Positions 46,519 through 57,027 of a stretch of DNA of 64,000 nucleotides are shown in pieces (the first letter of the stretch is position 1; each line of letters opens with the position of its first letter). The notes under the pieces were generated by a model. It did not search any database, was not told the origin of the DNA, and worked only from the letters and a program-made list of their open reading frames with translations. The position numbers and the translations under genes were made by a program. Origin of the DNA: Hyaloscypha bicolor E. Its lineage: Eukaryota; Ascomycota; Leotiomycetes; Helotiales; Hyaloscyphaceae. Location of the stretch: assembly GCF_002865645.1 (NCBI RefSeq), contig NW_020194618.1:1-64000 (forward strand), written 5' to 3'.

Positions 46519-48399
46519 TCAGGCGAATGGATCATCAATTTGATCCGGATCATTCAGCATGTTGAAGAATGAAGGCCCGTTGTGAAGAGGCTCTGCACTC
46601 GAAGTGATAATGCTGTTGATGTCGTTATAGGTCTGTTTCTCCTTGCTGCTCGAACTTGGAATATCAGGCCACGATTCATCCAGCAACAAGCGCGAGATGT
46701 CCATTTCTCCAATGTTGTTAGAGAAGGGGGCTGATATCCCAGGATTCCAATCGAAGGATTGGGTGTATGGCAGACTGTCGGATGAATCCATTCCAGTTTG
46801 GTCGCCGAAGGTAACATCCGTGTCTTTGAAATTGAACATGGAAGTGTGGTTCTGCAGCGGTAAGGCTTTTGAGATCTCCTGCTCTGACGATATGATCTCT
46901 TGGATGCGTAGACCTTCTCGACTCGATAGGTTATGGAGGGATGAGCCGTGGGATGCCGAGCCGGATGTGCTTTCTTTCCAAAAGCTCTCGTTCATGTGCC
47001 CGTTCATATCAGAACCTTGCGGTATGAAGGGTGAGGTATATTGATTGAGGGTTGGCATCATACCCTCTTTACTACGACTATCTGTGGAAGGGAAGCTTGG
47101 AGAAGATCGATTCAGACTTGGCTTCCCAGAATCTGCTTTGTCCTCGCTTCGGAATTTCTCAGGATGTTTGTTCCTGAACCTGTCTCTGAGATCTGTGGGC
47201 TGTCTGCTTTGTAAGTTCAATCTCGGATCCCTCTGTATTCGGGTCCAAGCAGGCCCGTATATTTCGTAGCCTTCAAGTATAGCCCGGTCCTCCTCCTCCG
47301 AAAATGGCCTCCTCTCGCGGCGTCTAGACTTCTGGAAAGGTCCCTCAATTCCTAGCTGGGCCAAGTCTTCCAGCTTTTTCCTGTGCGCACGGCTTTTGCG
47401 TTGCTTGGCCACATTTGCATCCCCGCTTGCATTGATTGGCCCTATTTCGTCATCTTCAATTAATATGTTTTCTGACATTAGACTTGACTTGGATTTAGTC
47501 TTCAGTTTGGAACCGTCAGGACCTTGGCTTGACTTGGTGTCCACGGCCTTTCCTCGCAACTCAGCGGGACAGCAGGTTCTGAAGCGATCTTTCAGATCAA
47601 TAGCTGATCTTCCATTAAAGGAGTAACTTGAGTCCTCCAGTATATCTGTCCAGTTGCCGACCCCATGTGTATGAACTCCCAGGAGTAGATGCGCTGTCTC
47701 CTCTTCCGTCCATTTCTTCCTAGGTCGAACATCCTTCTTCTGAGCCTTCGTCTGTGATGACTCCGCTTTTTTGTCGTTGGAGGAATCCTTTCTCGAGTCG
47801 TCCTTCAGCTCCGTAACTTTCGGCAGCACGGTATTTAAACTGTTTCTCCCGTGGCTATCGTGGAACGAGCTTGAGGCTATAGGCGGAAATAGAGCAGCCT
47901 GGGGAGGAGGTTCAAAGAGACCAATGATGATAGGCGGAACAACTTGTTTGGCAGCTTTCTGTTTCTTCGGCGGTTGTGGGAGCTGAACAAAGTCGTCTTT
48001 ACTAATCTCGACAATATTCCGCTTTTTCGATGTAATTGCAACGGTGGTGTTTGTATCATTATCCAGTATCTTCCGCAGAGACTGAGGTGAAGAATTTCCC
48101 AATGTTCGATCTGCGGCGCTCTTCCCATGTTTCTGCTTTGCCTCGCTGCCTTTCTGGGTCGTTTCATCATCGTCGAGCGGCGGGATCAGAGGCTTGTGCT
48201 TGGAAGCAAGCTGCAGATTAGTGCTTGGTTTGCCATTCCGCTTACTGGCATCTGGCTCTAGTAGCAGAGGACGCCCAGAAGCTTTCAGGATATTGGGATC
48301 GTGCAGTGGAGGCAGCTCCAAGGACGGAGAAATGCTGTACAATTCGGAGGGCGCATCGTTGAGGAGAGCTATCAGGCGTGGCTCTATCGTATTGTTCAT
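46519..48399 (-). CDS. Two-Myb telobox protein, Tay1/Teb1-like
   Basis: A single-exon gene of 626 aa from the Met at 48399; an open frame continues upstream to 48645, but the residues there look like translated leader. Two Myb domains lie in the middle: RKKWTEEETAHLLLGVHTHG with IDLKDRFR, and RRPFSEEEDRAILEGYEIYG with TDLRDRFR. The VDLKDR-like telobox is typical of proteins that bind double-stranded TTAGGG repeats. Two such domains in one chain match Yarrowia Tay1 and fission yeast Teb1, which bind telomere-like DNA and, for Teb1, histone promoters. The rest is acidic, Ser-rich and disordered. I infer nuclear DNA binding. Divergent from the DUF7704-type gene, 374 bases apart. Confidence 0.82.
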   Translation of the reverse strand: MNNTIEPRLIALLNDAPSELYSISPSLELPPLHDPNILKASGRPLLLEPDASKRNGKPSTNLQLASKHKPLIPPLDDDETTQKGSEAKQKHGKSAADRTLGNSSPQSLRKILDNDTNTTVAITSKKRNIVEISKDDFVQLPQPPKKQKAAKQVVPPIIIGLFEPPPQAALFPPIASSSFHDSHGRNSLNTVLPKVTELKDDSRKDSSNDKKAESSQTKAQKKDVRPRKKWTEEETAHLLLGVHTHGVGNWTDILEDSSYSFNGRSAIDLKDRFRTCCPAELRGKAVDTKSSQGPDGSKLKTKSKSSLMSENILIEDDEIGPINASGDANVAKQRKSRAHRKKLEDLAQLGIEGPFQKSRRRERRPFSEEEDRAILEGYEIYGPAWTRIQRDPRLNLQSRQPTDLRDRFRNKHPEKFRSEDKADSGKPSLNRSSPSFPSTDSRSKEGMMPTLNQYTSPFIPQGSDMNGHMNESFWKESTSGSASHGSSLHNLSSREGLRIQEIISSEQEISKALPLQNHTSMFNFKDTDVTFGDQTGMDSSDSLPYTQSFDWNPGISAPFSNNIGEMDISRLLLDESWPDIPSSSSKEKQTYNDINSIITSSAEPLHNGPSFFNMLNDPDQIDDPFA

Positions 48400-48773
48400 G
48401 TTATGTAATGTTTGGAAACATGGTGAGATGACCGACGTGTTGTCGTAGGGCTTCTCGAGAGGTAGCAATTGCTGATGACGATTTGCGAATGCTGGTGTAC
48501 ATTTTGAAGTGAAGTGTGGCTCCCGCCGGAGGTTGAATGACCGACAAGGCTGAAGGCGCCCCAGCTGCCAACCCCTGTACAGTAGCCCTGCAGCGCTTAC
48601 TCCCATTTTCTTGCGCATGTTGAGGGCTGACGTCTCACATCTCACCTCTAGATCCCATACAACAGTTAGAACTCTACTAAAGCCTCTACCGCAAGCTCAA
48701 GAAACATTTGCCTGCTCAATATTCGACTCTTTCCTCTCAATTGACCCTCATCATCCAACGCAAACCAGCAAAC
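48400..48773. promoter_or_regulatory. Divergent promoter region
   Basis: 374 bases between the Tay1-like start and the DUF7704-type start. It likely includes the leader of the Myb gene, in which the frame stays open. No particular site recognised. Confidence 0.45.
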
Positions 48774-49460
48774 ATGACTTCAATTCTCCCCCCTTTCCCC
48801 AGATTCGTCATGTGTATCTTTGAACCCATTGCAACGCAAGTCTTAAAGCCCCCATCCCATTCGTCGTATCTGACTGTTAACAGGGCTGCTGGATTTACTC
48901 TTCCGTTTCTAGCTACAGAGTTATTCGCCGCTGAGCAAATTCCCGGATCACCCGTGGAAGCCATCTCGGACAATACCCGCATGCTGGCGTTGCAGTAAGC
49001 GCCTTTTCCGCGTTCATTGTTTTAAGCCCCTTTTGAAGGCTCGGAATGTGGAGTCAGAGGGCCCATACCATTTTTGAGAACACCTATTTTCGGCTGGAGT
49101 CTGACATTGTTTAGACTGGGCAATATCTATCTCCTTCTTGCTATGGTCGCAGTTGCGGTCCTATACAGCACCACGGAACCAAAGGTAGTCAGAAATTATG
49201 TGATTGCTCTTTGGCTAGCGGATATTGGTCACATTGCTACTACTGGATATGTGATGGGCTATGATAAGTTTATTGACTTGGCAAATTATAACCCAACAAC
49301 GTGGGGAAACGTTGGACTTACGGTAAGGACCCTATCTTGATGTCTGGAACAAAATTGCTGATTTCTCAAGGCCTTTCTATGTGCAACTCGTACGGCGTAC
49401 CTCTTGGGTCTTTTTGGTCCGGATAGAAAGCCTTTGCCAGCCGACAAAAAGGGGCAGTGA
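48774..49460 (+). CDS. Small four-span membrane protein, DUF7704-type
   Basis: Four exons (48774-48835, 48884-48994, 49115-49322, 49371-49460) give 156 aa. Features: FEPIAT near the N-terminus, LGNIYLLLAMVAVAVLYSTTE, VRNYVIALWLADIGHIA, WGNVGLTAFLCATRTAYLLG and a short polar tail. The order EP, L-N-Y-LL, D-GH and WGN matches the fungal DUF7704 family as I remember it: integral membrane proteins of unknown function. The first intron only works with a GC donor (GCAAGT at 48836), since the nearby GT leaves the frame. Adjacent to the decayed DUF6594 gene (stop-to-stop 258 bases). Confidence 0.75.
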
Positions 49461-49718
49461 GGAGAGCAAAGGACTGTGGGCCAGGAAACTTAGCGCTGCC
49501 CTTATGCTTTATATGTAGTCAAGCTGCTTCGTTTTCTCGTCGGAAGCTGTATTCCACCCATGATAGGAGAGGAAAGGAGGGGTATTGTTTTAACTTGTAT
49601 TCAACATTCAAGATTTTCTAGTCTTGCACTGCTCGAAGGGGGCTTAAGTTTTCGCAAATGAGAGAATCAGTTGTGTCTTATGTGTTTATTCTATCCTGTT
49701 CAGCTACGAATCCCGTCA

Positions 49719-50613
49719 TCAAATATTAGTTCCGACAAACACAATCAGCACAGCAACATAAGCCAAGTAACAGCAATGATATCCTTCGACTCAAAAGAAG
49801 CTCCAATATGAACACCCAAAAGCCTCCGCAACCTAAAGAACCAAAAGTCAGATGACCCCTCGAGACGAGCCAGAGCGGACCAATTTGCCAATTCTATCGC
49901 AAATATAATAGCAGAAACGTAAGTCGTGACGGCACTTGCAGTTTTACCAGTATGGAGACCATGATCAGAAGCGGTATGATCAATAACAGGCCACCGCTAA
50001 CAGAAAATGAGAATTGGGCAATGAAATAGAAGAACAGGTCGAGATGAGATCGGTAGCTACGCAATTTCCCGTTTGGTTAGCGTTGACCATGCACCAGATG
50101 GAGACATCGTGTTCTTTGAGGTGGGTGGCCAAGCCGCCGAGTTTGGACAGCACAGAAGCTGAACGCCGCTGGTCATTCTTGATAGTTTCATAATAATCAA
50201 GAGCTTCTCCTTCAGGTGGATAGTTAGTTCGCTTTTGATTAATGATTGTCTAATTAAAACCAAGAACTACGGTACTGGTGGAGCAATAAATGAACCTCGT
50301 CTTCACTAACAACGCGTGGATTAGCACAACCTCTTGAGATATCAAGAAGTCGCAACTAAAGACGTCGGATGTTCCTCAAATGTAGTCCATCGAGCACGAG
50401 TATTGGCTCCCATTCTTGGCTGCGGTTTAGAGCTTGCGATACAACATGCCTCCTCTGTAGATCGAACAAGGAGGCCACCAACCTGTCGATGATCTCGTTA
50501 CTTGGTGTCAAGGAAGTAATATTTCTGTCCCACCCTGCGATTTCGAGCTCTCTCTTGGTCCTTGGAGAAACATAATCCGATTCAAGGGGCAGTGGGCGAC
50601 TAGACGCCGCCAT
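49719..50613 (-). pseudogene. Decayed DUF6594-type membrane protein gene
   Basis: From the Met at 50613 the frame reads ESDYVSPRTKRELEIAG and RSQEWEPIL, then needs an intron to reach LRLLDISRG. A second (GTAGTT donor, CTAAC branch) reaches EALDYYETIKNDQRRSASVL. A third leads to the first membrane span, SVSGGLLLIIPLLIMV. A missing base near 49946 then shifts the frame into TASAVTTYVSAIIFAIELA. Another near 49756 shifts it into AYVAVLIVFVGTNI, which ends at 49719. GGLxLIIPMLIMVL and ATAAYxAVLVVFVG are the C-terminal signature of DUF6594. Two frameshifts in the most conserved part make it a probable pseudogene, unless they are assembly errors. Function of the family is unknown. Confidence 0.6.
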
Positions 50614-51285
50614 TTAAAGCAGCTTGATCCGAGATGGCGGGAGCTCTATTTGACTTTTCTGGCTGGGATTCTAAAATGTAGGCGCCATCTTCGAGTGTAA
50701 GAATCTTTGGCCTAGTGTTCTTAATCTCAACACCCTCGTTCGTCCCCGCTTGAGCGTCGTCTGGTAGCAAAGCTTCTCGCTGGTGTTGGTCTCGTTCTTG
50801 GCCCGAGCCAGTGAGGGGGATGATTTCGACGATCCACCGTTGGCGACGTCTGCCATATCTGATGATTATAGAATATGGGGAAGGAGGGAAGAAATGGGTT
50901 CAGAGATAAGAGGTTGCACAACTTTCACGTATCTATGATCCAGCCCATGAAGGGAGGCTGGAAAGAGGAGATTGCTGCGAAGGAACTTCCATTGAAAGGA
51001 CAACATATTTAAATTAAAAAGATCTCAACTATACGAACAGATCAAGCTGTGAAGTGTCCACGATTATGGATTCTAAAGCCTACTGACTTTATGAAGTACC
51101 TACTTCGGTGCGTTCACAGAGAGAGAGTCACAGTACCAAATCAGCTGAAGTGGGGCACTTTTCATCCCCGCCTAGCCCGCTAAAAATTCTGCCAGCCAAA
51201 ACCTTGAGGGAAAAAAGTCTCAGAAAACCACACCAGATCACCAACTCGACAACCTTCCAACCACAGACCAAATCCAGTCACCAGT
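50614..51285. other. Intergenic, with a possible upstream remnant of the DUF6594 gene
   Basis: On the minus strand at about 50600-50860 an open frame reads REALLPDDAQAG, EGVEIKNTRPKILTLEDG and stops just past the 50613 ATG. It looks coding in composition and could be the N-terminal region of the same decayed gene in another frame. I could not connect it with certainty. The rest is the 5' flank of the Nop6-like gene. Confidence 0.4.
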
Positions 51286-52483
51286 ATGGGGAAATCAACA
51301 GACATGTCTCGTGCCGAGCGAAAAGCCAAAAAGCGCGCCCTCGAAGACGCAATTCCCGACTTACCAGGCGATAACGAAGCCGGGACCGCCGAGGTAGAGA
51401 AGGTGGAGAAGAAATCCAAGAAGAGGAAGCGGGATGGGGAGGCAGACGACGAGGTGATTGAGGAGAGCAAGGAGTCCAAAAAGGATAAGAAGGATAAGAA
51501 GAAGCGGAGGAAGACTGAGGAAGCTGAGGCTGTGGAGGAGGTCCAGGGTGAGGTGAAGGCGCCCAAGAAAGATAAGAAGAGCAAAAAGGATAAGAAATTG
51601 GGGTCTGCAAAGGAGGAAGAGGCGCCTGAAGAGGTGGATGTGGATGCAGTTATGGCAGAAGAGCCAGAAGCGCCGAAGAAGAGCAAGAAAGAGCGCAAAG
51701 CTGAGCGCAAAGCACGAGAGGCTGCTGAAGCTTCTGCAAAGGGTCCTATACCTACAGAAGCCCCAGAGGCATCCATGAAGACCAATGGAGAGACTGCAGA
51801 GGAAACAGCAGAAAAGAAATCCAAGAAGAACAATCGAAACCGGGAGAAGAAGCGGAAAGGTACTTCTGCGAATGGGGAGACTTCACAGTCCGAGGAAGGA
51901 AAAGTTTCAAAAGCTGCGAGGTTTATTGTCTTTATAGGTAACAATCCTTTAACTTCTCACCAACGATTCCGATTTCTAACCAATTGCTGTAGGCAACCTC
52001 CCATTTACTGCAACAACTGAGTCCATAACCGCCCACTTCGCCTCCGTGAAACCCAAATCCGTCCGCCACTTAACACAAAAAGACAACCCCTCAAAATCAA
52101 AAGGCTTTGCGTTTGTGGAGTTTGAGGGTTATGATCACATGAAGACATGTCTGAAGCTCTTTCACCATTCCATGTTTGATGATGGGCTGTCGGCACCTAG
52201 GAAGATCAATGTGGAGCTCACGTATGTACCACTTATGCATACCTCCCTTAATAGCTGGCATAAGGACATGGACTGACAAGGAGACTATAGGGCTGGAGGA
52301 GGTGGTAATACTAAAGACCGAAAAGCAAAGATTCAAGGAAAGAATGAGAAGCTGAATGAAGAGCGGTTCCGAAGGATACACGAGGAGGAAAAGGCCAAGT
52401 TAGAAAAGGCTGCTGAAGGCGGGAAGACTATTGATGAGAGCGCAATCCATCCCAGCAGGAGAGGCAGAGTGCCAGTTGCATAA
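51286..52483 (+). CDS. NOP6: Nop6-like nucleolar RNA-binding protein
   Basis: Three exons (51286-51937, 51993-52221, 52291-52483) give 357 aa. The first 200 residues are Lys/Glu-rich with many KKSKK and KKDKK stretches, typical of nucleolar proteins. One RRM follows: RFIVFIGNLPFTATTESI (RNP2) and KSKGFAFVEFEGYD (RNP1). The C-terminus carries KINVELTAGGGGNTKDRKAK, KLNEERFRR and a final HPSRRGRVPVA, the Nop6 tail. Yeast Nop6 helps early 40S subunit assembly by binding pre-rRNA/snR30 regions. Both introns have GTA donors and clean phases. Located just upstream of a MITE. Confidence 0.88.
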
Positions 52484-52540
52484 GCCTTGTGTCTTAGGAT
52501 ACCTTTTTATGTTAGATTCACGCATTCAGAGATACCAATA

Positions 52541-52749
52541 CTATCCCCCCCCTTGAATAATTACGAGTGGGTCCTTTGGTAACGCCACACTGAAACTTCG
52601 TCAGTATCCCCGAATTAGGAAATATCAGGTGCTTTCGAGAGCCGCTATTCGCTATAGACCCTCGATTGCGTGCCTTTAGTGGTGTGAATTGTGGCATGAT
52701 AGTGTGGCGAATATTGGACCCACCCATAATTATTCATGGGAGGGGATAG
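52541..52749. mobile_element. MITE with 34-bp terminal inverted repeats and TA duplication
   Basis: The ends are near-perfect inverted copies: left CTATCCCCCCCCTTGAATAA and onward to GAGTGGGTCC (52574); right from GGACCCACCC (52716) to GGGAGGGGATAG (52749). A TA dinucleotide flanks each side (52539-52540 and 52750-52751), the target duplication of Tc1/mariner/pogo elements. The 209-bp element has no coding capacity, so it would have depended on a transposase elsewhere. It lies 58 bases after the Nop6 stop. It shares the C-rich end and the GTGGGTCC block with the element at 61441-61567. Confidence 0.85.
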
Positions 52750-53221
52750 TACAGTGTAATTCGTTCAGAATCGTATTTCCTTTGATTTATCTCTCTTTTC
52801 AAAACAAATAAAGGGTATGCCATAAAACAAGGAAATGCATGCTATGCAAACTATCGAAGGTCGTTCATCATTATTACTCATTCCCCACAGTGCATTATCT
52901 ACAGGGAATGCAGAAGTCATCCTTTCCCATGCTGCAGTCAACAACTCCCTCGCTTAAACCCCCTTTGCCGACTGCTGCTGAGAAGAGAACAAATAAGTAG
53001 GAAGATTTTCGAGTAGAAGAGAAAATACCCCGAAGAGACAGCCACCAAGCGTTCTTCTCCTGCTCAGATGTTGTGCTTCGTGTAGGAGCTTGTGCTTCCA
53101 TCTCTAGACAGTTGAAGAGAAATGCCAGCCTCAATCTCAATCTCATCTCGAAAAGGAACATGGTATGATTTAATGCGTCCTCCCGCCCCAATGTATCAGA
53201 ACTGTCCGGAATGGTATCTCT
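52750..53221. other. Intergenic region
   Basis: 472 bases between the MITE and the Rac stop codon; 3' flank of Rac. No gene seen. Confidence 0.5.
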
Positions 53222-54215
53222 TTACAGAATCGTACATTTGCCACCCTTCTTCTTTTGTATTTGGGGCCGTGGGCTCAAGACAGCTCTGTATTTCGAAGTT
53301 AGCTTCGTACTCAAGCCGCAGACACCAGCCGCTCTGATTAGTGACTCCAAGCCGCAGTAATCAAGCATCTCGAACCACTGCGGCTTGATCAAGCGGCCAG
53401 TGCTCGACCATGCGGCTGGTGAGTCGCGGGGGCCAAGCGAGGGCCAACCAACGTACCTAATAGCCTCATCGAACACGCTCTTGAGGTTTCGTTGAGTAAG
53501 AGCAGAGCACTCCAAGTACTTGTGTGCCCGGATCTCTTTCGCAACGATCAAGGCCTGGTCATACGAAACTGGCTCCATGCGCTTCTGTCTCAAGCTATCA
53601 AGTGTAGCGGGATCCTCTCTCAAGTCGAGCTTCGTGCCAACGAGGATGATGGGAACGGATGGAGCATGGTGATCGATCTCGGGGAACCACTATGGTGAAG
53701 TTAGCACCCGCCCAATTGCAAGATCTAGGTATCTGCAAACCTTTGCGCGCACGTTGTCAAAGGACGGGGGAGAGACGATGGAGAAGCAGATCAAGAAGAC
53801 ATCGGTTTGGGGGTAGGAGAGAGGGCGCAATCGATCATAATCCTCCTGTCCAGCGGTATCCCACAAACCCAAGCTGATCGGCTTGCCATCCACCATAACA
53901 CTAGCCGAGTAGTTGTCGAAGCTGTTACAGTCAGCGCGTCTTTCCTTCGCGTCCTTTTTATCACTCGCACTTACACCGTGGGGATGTACTCGCCGGGGAA
54001 GGCATTGGTGGTGTAGGATATGAGAAGACATGTCTGCAGAAGCTATCAGCTATCTGCGGTACTTGGCAGGGTTCGCGGAATATTGTATACCTTGCCAACA
54101 GCACCATCACCGGTGACGACGCACTGTGCAGAAGAAACCTGTCAGCCTCTACCTGTACGTAAGATTGTGGCGCGGGGAGACTAACCTTGAGCGATTGTGT
54201 TCCTGGAGCCGCCAT
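53222..54215 (-). CDS. RAC1: Rac-type Rho GTPase
   Basis: Six exons (54215-54186, 54123-54091, 54033-53975, 53921-53741, 53689-53457, 53285-53222) give 199 aa. The sequence shows the P-loop GDGAVGKT (residues 15-22), effector loop YIPTVFDNYSA, switch [20 protein letters not shown] and ECSALTQ for guanine binding, a Lys-rich stretch (QKKKGGK) and the CAAX box CTIL for geranylgeranylation. The start [13 protein letters not shown] is that of fungal Rac and not of Cdc42 or Rho1. Rac controls polar growth, branching and the NADPH oxidase complex at the plasma membrane. The two first exons are 30 and 33 bases, and the last intron is 171 bases. The 2.8 kb upstream is gene-free, so leader and regulatory DNA may be long. 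Confidence 0.95.
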
Positions 54216-57027
54216 GTTTAAATGAGGTAGAGATTTGGTGAAAGTACTGAGAAGATTTCTGAAGTCGGGTTTCTCGAGGATGTTTGTCGAGGGAAGAGGC
54301 TACTTCTGCATGAAGGTTAGACCTTTTTGACACATCGGAAGCACACTTTCCCGCCTCCCTGAGTGGATAGATGAGGCGAGGCTGTTAGATGTAGGTACCT
54401 TACTCAAGCTTGTGGAGGGAACAAGGGAATGATGAGCAGAGAGCTGCAACGAGCTTCGGGCGTTTATGCAAATCGAAAATGGGTACTGCCTGCAGGCGAA
54501 CTCGATGACAGAGAGCGATCTTTACGCCGACGTTGGGGGCTTGAGGGAGTGGCAGAGAGCAAGTGCGCAGCAAAAAGGAGAACCCGTGGAGGAGGTTAAG
54601 CGTGTGCGAGAGAGCCTGAGCACAGAGCAAAGGTGAGGTTCGAGGCGGCACTTGATGCAGATCTGTAACAGCACGCTGGTATGGAACACCCGAGGAAGCT
54701 TGGGCGGAACGCGCGCCGGGGCGAAAAACGGGCTCCGAATAGGCGCTGCTGTTTCTGCCAAACACAAGTGACAACGGCGGGGAGGGGGAGGAGGGGGGGG
54801 GCGGTTGTTGGAGTTTGCCTCGACTTTTCAGGACGTAACGTGATTCGGTTCTTGTCCGTGGAGGTGGGATTGGGGGGATTGGGGATTGGGGATTGGGGTT
54901 GGGATTGGGTTTGGGCTTGGAGATTTGACTCGATGTGAGGAGCGGGCGTTTGGCGGCGGCTCGCCAAGCAAGCAGCTGCACTGACGGACGGCACCAGGGC
55001 TGCAAATGCAAATGCAGGAGCAGGAGGCAGGCCAGATGCGCGTGCAAGGAGATGGAGGTGATGGGGTCGCTGATGTCCAACCGTTTCGCTACCAAGACGC
55101 GTGGGCAGCAGATGGGTGGTGATGGAGAGCAGTAAGAAAATAGGTGATGGAGGGCGAGACCGGGCGCGGATTTGATGGGTTGACAGGGGCGTCAAAGGGG
55201 AGGCGAGTGAGTGTTGTGGTTGGTGGGGGATCGAGGAGAGCGGCTGCACAGCGAGTAGAGGAGAGGGCGAGGGCGAGGGCAAAGCAGGAGGAGCAGCAGC
55301 AGGAGGAGGAGGAGGGGAGGAGCAGCAGCAGCAGGAGGAGGAGGAGGAGGAGGGCAGTTTCGTTTCTTGCCTCAGTGATGTGATGTGATTGATGTCTGTC
55401 TGGTGTTTGCTGCGATGATCTCGGGCCATTCAACACCTCACCTCATCAGTCAGTCCAGCACCGCGATCCTTCTGTGCGGCCCTCGTATCGACCCGAAATG
55501 CAAATCATACAAGGAATGGGCCGCACGAGAATGCGGGAATGTTTATTTCGGTGCAGTAGGGGCTTGTAATAGTTGTAATTCTTGGTCGGCAAAAAGGTAC
55601 AGTGATTCGAGCTTTGCACTGGAGGCTGGTTTTGGTTTTATTATTTTTATGCTGGCCCTGCATCCCTGCAGCACGACCCGCCTTAGGTAACACCGTCTCA
55701 GATAAACCGCGATAAGGAAAGGTTAAAGGCACGAGCTGCCTTGTGAGTGTGAAGTTGTGATGGAAGCTGTGAACCCTCAGAACCTAGAACCTGTTCACGA
55801 CAGCGTCCGGTCACGGCCACGGCCACGGTCACGGTCCAGGAGATCAAACTCTCGGGACGTCCCCAGCGTTTCGAAACAATTGCTGGCCCGACCTTCACAT
55901 GCAATTGTCCGAAGTCTGCGCTGCAGTGGTGCGGGACCAAGTGGAAGTTGGCGCGGATGGCCCATCAGGATTCAGGACCGCCTTCTTCGCCCGCCTCCAA
56001 GAGAGTTGGACCGTGGCCTCCTCTCTCTCTCTCAACGGCATGTTTCACAGGAAACGTCTCTGGGTCGTTCGATTCTTCTGGAACAGCAGCCATCTCTTGC
56101 GAGTGCGGCGTGGTCTAAGATTAGCTCCACGTGGGAGATTCATCTCATTCCCTGCTGCTGCCTTTGCAGATTGCAGGTTTTAGCCTCACGCTGAGAATTG
56201 TGTTGTACATGGAAAGTTTCCTGGTTCTTGGTAACTACTAACCACCACCACCAGCGTTGTCTTCCCACATCCGGGGAGGTGCGACGTTTCGGCGTCCGGG
56301 TCTCCGATTCGCCAACCGCCTTCAAAGTCGCGGTGTGCAGGAAAAGGGGCTCGCGGCCGCTGGGCGGAAAGTTGGAAACCCCCCTGAAAAGCCCCCTCGA
56401 CCCCACGTGGAAAGTCTCCGTGGCGATCCGCGACTCTGCCGCCTTTGAAGCGAAGAAATGGAAGTGTATCTCCGATACCCTTGTGGTGTGATCGAGGTCA
56501 TGAACGAACTAGAAAACATTGCGATGCGAAGAAGTTCGAAAAGGGCGTATATGTTTATATTGCTCCTAAAGGTCTGTCTTTTTTTCAAGAAAGCCGTTTT
56601 ATTGTTCACCGTTCATGTTGAATATTTTCACCTGCCAGATAGGAAAGTGGCTGCTTGAAAGGCCTCCAATTATTGCCTCCAATTACTGTTCAATGACTCG
56701 AGTCAATCCTTGTCATGAGTGAGGCAACCTGCAGCATACCTTGGACCACTGACAGCGCTTTGAACATCCGAACACATGGCCGTGAACGCACTCTCTGACT
56801 TTTGTACCAAAGCTTACTTCTTACTTGCAGTTCTCGCTATGATGACTCTGTATATCTTGGCCCTCAGCCAAGAATCTACTCTCTGGCTTCAAAAGAGTGT
56901 TCCATGGACGATTTTATCTAACCACCCCGTACTCACACCATCTGACGTCTCCTTTTCCCATTGTGCTTCCCCCTTATCTCGATTCGGTTATTCGTTGATC
57001 CTCCGAAAGACCATCACCTACTGTCGC
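54216..57027. other. Long gene-free region upstream of Rac
   Basis: 2.8 kb with normal or high GC and several simple-sequence tracts: GGGGATTGGGG-like repeats near 54868-54915 and a polypurine block near 55258-55364. Open frames on both strands here are long only because of the low complexity; none has a recognisable domain. It probably contains the Rac promoter and a long leader, and the 3' flank of the methyltransferase gene. Confidence 0.55.
55258..55364. repeat. GGA/GCA-rich low-complexity tract
   Basis: About 105 bases made of GAG, GGA and GCA triplets (for example GGAGGAGCAGCAGCAGGAGG). On the Rac-sense strand this is a pyrimidine-rich CTCCTCC/TGC tract, of the kind found in fungal promoters and leaders. 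It could equally be a simple microsatellite. Confidence 0.75.

Noticed and set aside
54400..55436. Long overlapping minus-strand frames (up to 277 codons)
   Set aside because: They arise from GC-rich, low-complexity triplet DNA; composition is Ser/Pro/Leu runs and no domain is present.
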